Source of the DNA: Kribbella steppae
GTDB lineage: Bacteria; Actinomycetota; Actinomycetes; Propionibacteriales; Kribbellaceae
Direction: 5' to 3'
DNA length: 64,000 nucleotides
NCBI RefSeq assembly: GCF_004342025.1
Contig: NZ_SLWN01000010.1
Span: forward strand, 186,001 to 250,000
Part shown: piece by piece, positions 60,140 to 64,000 of the stretch
How the letters are laid out: every line of letters begins with the position of its first letter
How positions within the stretch are numbered: the stretch's first letter is position 1
The notes under the pieces: generated by a model
What the model saw: only the letters and a program-made list of their open reading frames with translations
Told to the model about the DNA's origin: nothing
The model's database searches: none
Made by a program: the position numbers and the translations under genes

Positions 60140-61918
60140 GTGCGCATCACGGCTCTGATCAAGCAGGTGCCGAAGGGCGACCACAGTGGACGGCTGGACG
60201 CCGACGGGCGGCTCGAGCGGGCCGGCGCCGTCACGGAGATGAATCCGTGGTGTCGCCGGGCCGTCGCCCAAGCCGTCCGGCTGGCGGCGGACTCCGGCGG
60301 TCGCAGTACGGCGATCACCATGGGTCCTCCGGCGGCTGCCGACGTACTGCGAGAGGCCCTCGCGTGGGGTGTGGACGACGCTCTGCACCTGACGGACCCG
60401 GCGTTGGCCGGGTCGGACTGCCTGATCACCGCCCGCGCCCTGGCCGCCACGATCGCGGTGCTGGACGACCGACCTGACCTGATCCTGGTCGGTGCCAGCT
60501 CCGTCGACGGCAGCACCGGCGCGGTCGGCGCCATGCTCGCCGAACTCCTCGGCGTCCCCTTCACCGGGCCGGTCCTGACGCTCGAACCACACACGTCCGG
60601 TACGACGACCCGCCTCCGAACCACCGTCCAGTACGACACCGGCATCGAGGATGTCGACGTACAACTCCCTGCGGTGGTAGCTGTAGCCGAACGCTCCTGC
60701 AATCCGTGTAAAGCGCCCGCGGAGACCTGGCCCACCGGGGACACCATCCGCCGCGTCACCACGTCCGACCTGCCCCCCGGCCGCTGGGGTCTCCACGGCA
60801 GCCCCACCAAGGTCGCCAACGTCCACCCGGCCTCCCTCACCCGAGACCCGGTAATCTTCCGCGGCCGCCCCGAAACCCAGGTAACCCGAGCCATCACCGA
60901 ACTAATAGCCCGAGGCTGCTTCGAAGCCCCTCACGCGGAATCAGCCGAGCCCGTCCCCAGTGCTCAGCTCCCGGGTGGGTCCGAGGTGGTTGTGCTTGTT
61001 GGGCCTGGTCCGTCGGCCGGCACCCAGGCTCTGCTGGGTGCGGCGGCATCGCTCGCCGCGGAGGTTGGTGGGTCGGTGACTGCAGTCAGAACAGAGCAGA
61101 GCAGCGACGACCTCGCGCGGTGGGGTGCTGACGCCGTCGTGACGTTGACGGGTGATGAGCCCCGGCCGGTTGCCGAGAGCCTGGTGAAGTGGATGGCTGA
61201 CCGCGAGCCCTGGGCTGTGCTCGGTGCGGCGTTGCCCTGGGACCGCGAGGTGCTCGCCCGGCTCGCAGTGGCGACCGGCGCCGGACTGATGTCCGACCTG
61301 GTCAGCCTGAACATCAACGGCACCCACCTAGCCGGCCTGAAACCATCCGGCGGCGGCACCCTCGCCGAGATCGTCAGCCACGGATCGCCTCAGATCGCGA
61401 CCCTGCGAACCGGCCTCCTCCCACTGCGCACCCCGCGAGCCGACCGACCCCTGGACGACCACACCCTGCACGTGCCGGCGGATCCAGCGGTACGCCGGGC
61501 AGAGCGTCGTACCGGAAGTGAAGGCGACGCGCTCGACCGCGCCGACGTGGTGATCGGAGTCGGCCGCGGCGTAGCGCCCGAAAGATACGCCGAGCTCGAG
61601 CCCATGCGCGTCCTGCTGGGCGCGGAGTTGGCCGCGACCCGCAAGGTCACCGACGAAGGCTGGCTGCCGCACGGTCGGCAGCTCGGCATCACCGGCCGGA
61701 GCGTTGCGCCGCGGATGTACTTCGCGGTCGGCCTGTCCGGCAATCTGAACCACCTGGCCGGCGCGAGCCGGGCCGGGACCGTCCTGGCCATCAACACCGA
61801 CCCGGCCGCGGAGGTCTTCGCGCACTGTGACGTCGGGCTGGTCGCGGACTGGCGGGAGGTGATGCCTCACCTGGTGGAAGGACTGCGTAATCGTGTGAGT
61901 GCGCGAGAGGCCGGATAA
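60140..61918 (+). CDS. Electron transfer flavoprotein, beta and alpha parts fused
   Basis: 592 residues from GTG 60140; AAGGAGG (60124-60130) is 9 nt upstream, while the ATG at 60131 is directly against it. The first ~255 residues are ETF-beta (VRITALIKQVPKGD, DLILVGASSVDGSTGAVGAMLAELLGVP). The second half is ETF-alpha, with AVLGAALPWDREVLARLAVATGAGLMSDLVSL and the FAD site GRSVAPRMYFAVGLSGNLNHLAGAS and VLAINTDPAAEVFAHCDVGLVADW. It carries electrons from dehydrogenases to the quinone pool. Fusion in one chain is unusual; mycofactocin-linked ETFs are the nearest relatives I can think of. Confidence 0.85.
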   Translation: MRITALIKQVPKGDHSGRLDADGRLERAGAVTEMNPWCRRAVAQAVRLAADSGGRSTAITMGPPAAADVLREALAWGVDDALHLTDPALAGSDCLITARALAATIAVLDDRPDLILVGASSVDGSTGAVGAMLAELLGVPFTGPVLTLEPHTSGTTTRLRTTVQYDTGIEDVDVQLPAVVAVAERSCNPCKAPAETWPTGDTIRRVTTSDLPPGRWGLHGSPTKVANVHPASLTRDPVIFRGRPETQVTRAITELIARGCFEAPHAESAEPVPSAQLPGGSEVVVLVGPGPSAGTQALLGAAASLAAEVGGSVTAVRTEQSSDDLARWGADAVVTLTGDEPRPVAESLVKWMADREPWAVLGAALPWDREVLARLAVATGAGLMSDLVSLNINGTHLAGLKPSGGGTLAEIVSHGSPQIATLRTGLLPLRTPRADRPLDDHTLHVPADPAVRRAERRTGSEGDALDRADVVIGVGRGVAPERYAELEPMRVLLGAELAATRKVTDEGWLPHGRQLGITGRSVAPRMYFAVGLSGNLNHLAGASRAGTVLAINTDPAAEVFAHCDVGLVADWREVMPHLVEGLRNRVSAREAG

Positions 61919-61928
61919 CCTGTGCGGC

Positions 61929-62513
61929 ATGGCGACGACCCGACGGACGAAGGCTGCGGTGCCCACCCCTGACACCGAGGCCTGGCTGCTGCTGATCTAC
62001 AAGGTGCCCAGTGACTCGTCGCGGGCGCGGGTGGCGGTCTGGCGGGAGCTGAAGCGGCTCGGCGGGTTCTACGTCCAGCAGGCGGTGTGTGTGCTGCCGG
62101 ACCGTGAGGAGTTGCGGGCCGGGTTGGAGAAGGTGCGGGAGCGGGTCGCCGAGCTCGGCGGCTCGAGCGTGTTCCTCACCCTCACCGATGTCGACGAGGA
62201 TGCTCGCTCGCAGTTCGTGGAGGGCTTCCGGAGCCAGTCCGCGAAGGAGTACGCCGAGATCGTCGAGGAGTGCGACACCAAGTTCGTCAAGGAGATCGAG
62301 TTCGAGCGGTTCCGGGAGAACTACACGTTCGAGGAGGCCGAGGAGATTCGCCAGGACCTGGAGAAGCTCCGTCGCTGGCTCGCGAAGGTCGAGGGCCGGG
62401 ACTGGATGGGTGCCGACGGCAAAGAGCTGGCGCACTCGAAGGTCGCCGACTGCGAACGCCTGCTGGAAGAGTTCGAAGCCGACGTCTACGAACGGACCGA
62501 AGGCAAGGTCTAG
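61929..62513 (+). CDS. ChrB N-terminal domain-like protein
   Basis: 194 residues from ATG 61929. PDTEAWLLLIYKVPSDSSRARVAVWRELKRLGGFYVQQAVCVLPDREELRAGLEKVRERVAELGG is typical of the ChrB_N domain found in chromate-resistance regulators, with the remaining half strongly charged and helical (EEAEEIRQDLEKLRRWLAKVE). A C-terminal ChrB domain is absent. Role in chromate response not shown; no chrA transporter is near. Confidence 0.78.
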   Translation: MATTRRTKAAVPTPDTEAWLLLIYKVPSDSSRARVAVWRELKRLGGFYVQQAVCVLPDREELRAGLEKVRERVAELGGSSVFLTLTDVDEDARSQFVEGFRSQSAKEYAEIVEECDTKFVKEIEFERFRENYTFEEAEEIRQDLEKLRRWLAKVEGRDWMGADGKELAHSKVADCERLLEEFEADVYERTEGKV

Positions 62514-62533
62514 CCCAGTTGGTGGGCTGAGGG

Positions 62534-63514
62534 CTAGCTGCGGCGCCGGGGTTTCGACCTCGGTGGGACGGTGCGGGGGAGACCCAGGATCGTCTCGTCG
62601 GCCAGTGGGTAGCCGTTCAGTTGCTCGCGGAGCTGGTTCATCCGGACGGTGTTGCTCAGCGCGCGCTCGCGGTCATGCGCGGCGACGGCGATGACGAGGG
62701 CCTCCAGCACGATCAGGACCATCACCTGACTGGTGTACGTCCCGGGCCGGCTCATCCGGGTGGACAGTACGACGGCCACCTCGTCCCGCAGCGCTTCGCC
62801 GAGGGTGTCGGTCACCAGGATCACCGGTATGCCGGTCTCGGAGCAGTGGTCCAGGATGATCCGCGCCTCGCGGTTGATCCGGTTGTGCGCCATCACGACG
62901 ACGACGTCCTCGGGCCCGAGCAGCAGGATCCGGTCCGCCAGCCGGTAACCGGTGTCGGTCGCGACCCGGGCGCGGTGCCCGATCCGGGTCAGGTGGGTGG
63001 CGACGTACTCCGAGACGCCGTCCAGGCCGGCGAATCCGCAGACCACCGTCTCCCGGGCGCCGTCGATGAGCTCGACCGCGCGGCGGAACTCGTCCGGGTC
63101 GATGGTCTGCTCGGCGATCATCAGGTGCTCGATGTGATCGCGCAGGGTCGCCCGCAGGACCGCCTCGGGTCCGTCGCCGAGCGTCTCGAGGCTGGCGCTG
63201 AGCCTGCTGGCCGGGGTGAGCAGGGTCTGCAGGTGATCCTGTAGTGAACGCTTCAGCCCGGGCAGGCCGTCGTACCCGAGTGCCTTGGCGGTCCGGACGA
63301 CGCTCGCGTCGCTGGTGCCGGTCGCCCGGCCGAGCTCCTCGGCGGACGAGAACGCGGCCTCCTGCGGATGCGCGGACAGGTACTCCGCGACCTTCCGCTC
63401 GGTCGCGGTAAGGCCGGCCATCCGTGCGGCCACCCGCTCTTGCAAGGTAGGCGGCTTGGTCTCCGCAGTGGTCACGACGCTTTCACCCCTCACGGTCGTC
63501 CGGTCGCTACGCAT
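62534..63514 (-). CDS. RpiR/MurR family transcriptional regulator with SIS domain
   Basis: 326 residues from ATG 63514 (GTG 63475 is an alternative). The N-terminal HTH_6 is LQERVAARMAGLTATERKVAEYL followed by SSAEELGRATGTSDASVVRTAKALGYDGLPGLKRSL. The SIS domain (about 155-285) has VVCGFAGLDGVSEYVATHLTRIGHRA, EDVVVVMAHNRINREARIILDHC, which binds phosphosugars in most members. Divergent from the C45 peptidase-like gene, its likely target. Confidence 0.88.
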   Translation of the reverse strand: MRSDRTTVRGESVVTTAETKPPTLQERVAARMAGLTATERKVAEYLSAHPQEAAFSSAEELGRATGTSDASVVRTAKALGYDGLPGLKRSLQDHLQTLLTPASRLSASLETLGDGPEAVLRATLRDHIEHLMIAEQTIDPDEFRRAVELIDGARETVVCGFAGLDGVSEYVATHLTRIGHRARVATDTGYRLADRILLLGPEDVVVVMAHNRINREARIILDHCSETGIPVILVTDTLGEALRDEVAVVLSTRMSRPGTYTSQVMVLIVLEALVIAVAAHDRERALSNTVRMNQLREQLNGYPLADETILGLPRTVPPRSKPRRRS

Positions 63515-63570
63515 TGATCATGTCACCTGCCGGTCGCAGATCACCGACAGGTAAACCCGGGCAGAACCCG

Positions 63571-63599
63571 TTGACAGACATTGTAGCAATCACTACCGT
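63571..63599 (+). promoter_or_regulatory. Promoter before the C45-like gene
   Basis: TTGACA (63571-63576), 17-bp spacer, TACCGT (63594-63599), on the plus strand. Confidence 0.6.
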
Positions 63600-63618
63600 C
63601 AACTGAATATTCGTAGTG
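63588..63618. promoter_or_regulatory. Inverted repeat, likely RpiR operator
   Basis: Arms TCACTAC and GTAGTGA, about 16-17 bp apart, overlap the -10 element of the promoter at 63571-63599. Half-site spacing of this size suits the tetrameric RpiR/MurR group. Confidence 0.5.
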
Positions 63619-63708
63619 AACACAACGACAACACTAGGCCGCCACCTCCGGCGGCAGGCGGTGGGTGAGGGTCGGCCCACCTGTTTCCGTCCAGCTCAGG
63701 GAGCATCC

Positions 63709-64000
63709 GTGATCGACACCATCGACATCTCGGCGGCGGACCCGCGGGAACGCGGTCGCCAGTACGGCGAGGCAGCGCGCGAGCAGATCGCCCGCTCGGT
63801 GGCCTTCTACGCCGAGTCCGTCGCCCACAAGACCGGACTGTCCTGGCCCCAGGTGCAGGAGCGGGCCGGTGCGTGGGTTCCGATCATCGAGGGTTACCTG
63901 CCGGAGATCGTGCCCGAGCTGCGCGGGATCGCCGACGGTTCCGGCCGTTCCTTCGAGGAGATCGTCGCCCTCAACAGCCGGGGCGAACTGACCCGAGGGA
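63709..64000 (+). CDS. C45 autoproteolytic acyltransferase/hydrolase-like protein (partial, cut by window end)
   Basis: The first 97 codons from GTG 63709 (CAGGGAGC upstream) are open to the window end. The text DPRERGRQYGEAAREQI, WPQVQERAGAWVPIIEGYLPEIVPELRGIADGSGRSFEEIVALNSRGEL is the N-terminal propeptide region of the C45/penicillin acyltransferase-like (AAT) family, in which the chain cuts itself before a Cys expected a few residues past the end of the window. Divergent from RpiR; a promoter and inverted repeat lie between. Confidence 0.75.
   Translation, partial: MIDTIDISAADPRERGRQYGEAAREQIARSVAFYAESVAHKTGLSWPQVQERAGAWVPIIEGYLPEIVPELRGIADGSGRSFEEIVALNSRGELTRG

Overview
The window is high-GC, gene-dense DNA with GTG/TTG starts, many 4-bp ATGA start/stop overlaps, strong AAGGAGG-type ribosome sites and actinobacterial protein families: an IdeR/DtxR iron regulator, LCP cell-wall ligase, fused alpha-beta glycyl-tRNA synthetase, TIGR03086/DinB-like protein, F420-type LLM oxidoreductase and YtrA-type GntR/ABC loci. 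It looks like chromosomal DNA of a soil actinomycete. Kribbellaceae/Propionibacteriales is my best guess from the feel of the proteins and is not proven. I saw no rRNA, tRNA, CRISPR array, insertion sequence or prophage.

Layout. 0-10 kb: the end of a thioesterase-like gene, a TetR gene, an amino-sugar catabolic operon (ROK kinase, nagA, PfkB kinase, class II aldolase), a small unknown protein, a TetR/HIT/amino-acid-permease unit, and a GntR/ABC exporter operon on the minus strand. 10-20 kb: photolyase divergent from ideR, a methyltransferase, pabB-pabC, an SPFH / ribbon-helix-helix / GPP34 operon, and a second GntR/ABC operon. 19.6-20.15 kb is a 500-bp non-coding block with a terminator, a candidate structured small RNA and short repeats. 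20-30 kb: a secreted glycosidase with its LacI regulator, an LLM oxidoreductase, an SDR, an alkylation-repair operon (Ada-AlkA, GNAT, Ogt), a YdeI-like protein and a KhtTU-like cation/proton antiporter. 30-38 kb: PadR with a FadH-type dienoyl-CoA reductase, a VOC protein and a ferric-siderophore uptake operon. 38-45 kb: a DNA glycosylase-like protein, a DinB-like protein, an FAD monooxygenase divergent from a double-HTH regulator, a membrane protein, an epimerase, an SDR and an LCP protein. 45-51 kb: an ECF42-type sigma factor, a DGPF protein, three alpha/beta hydrolases (one truncated) and superoxide dismutase. 51-64 kb: glyS, a divergent SGNH-hydrolase/GntR and LeuB-like/aconitase cluster, a VIT-type metal transporter followed by a fused electron-transfer flavoprotein, a ChrB-like protein, and an RpiR regulator divergent from a C45 peptidase-like gene cut by the window end.

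Links across the window. (1) Iron: ideR has a DtxR-type box in its own promoter, and similar 19-bp boxes precede the siderophore-uptake operon and the VIT transporter, suggesting one regulon for import and storage/export. (2) ECF42: two promoters with TGTCGA-N17-CGAC precede the DGPF gene and the two-hydrolase operon, and the sigma gene lies just upstream of the latter. (3) Most regulators sit beside perfect inverted repeats, so many regulator-target pairs can be proposed from sequence. The structured RNA near 19.9 kb, the SPFH-RHH-GPP34 operon, the GntR+TetR double-HTH regulator with widely spaced inverted repeats, and the LeuB/AcnA cluster are the least explained parts.
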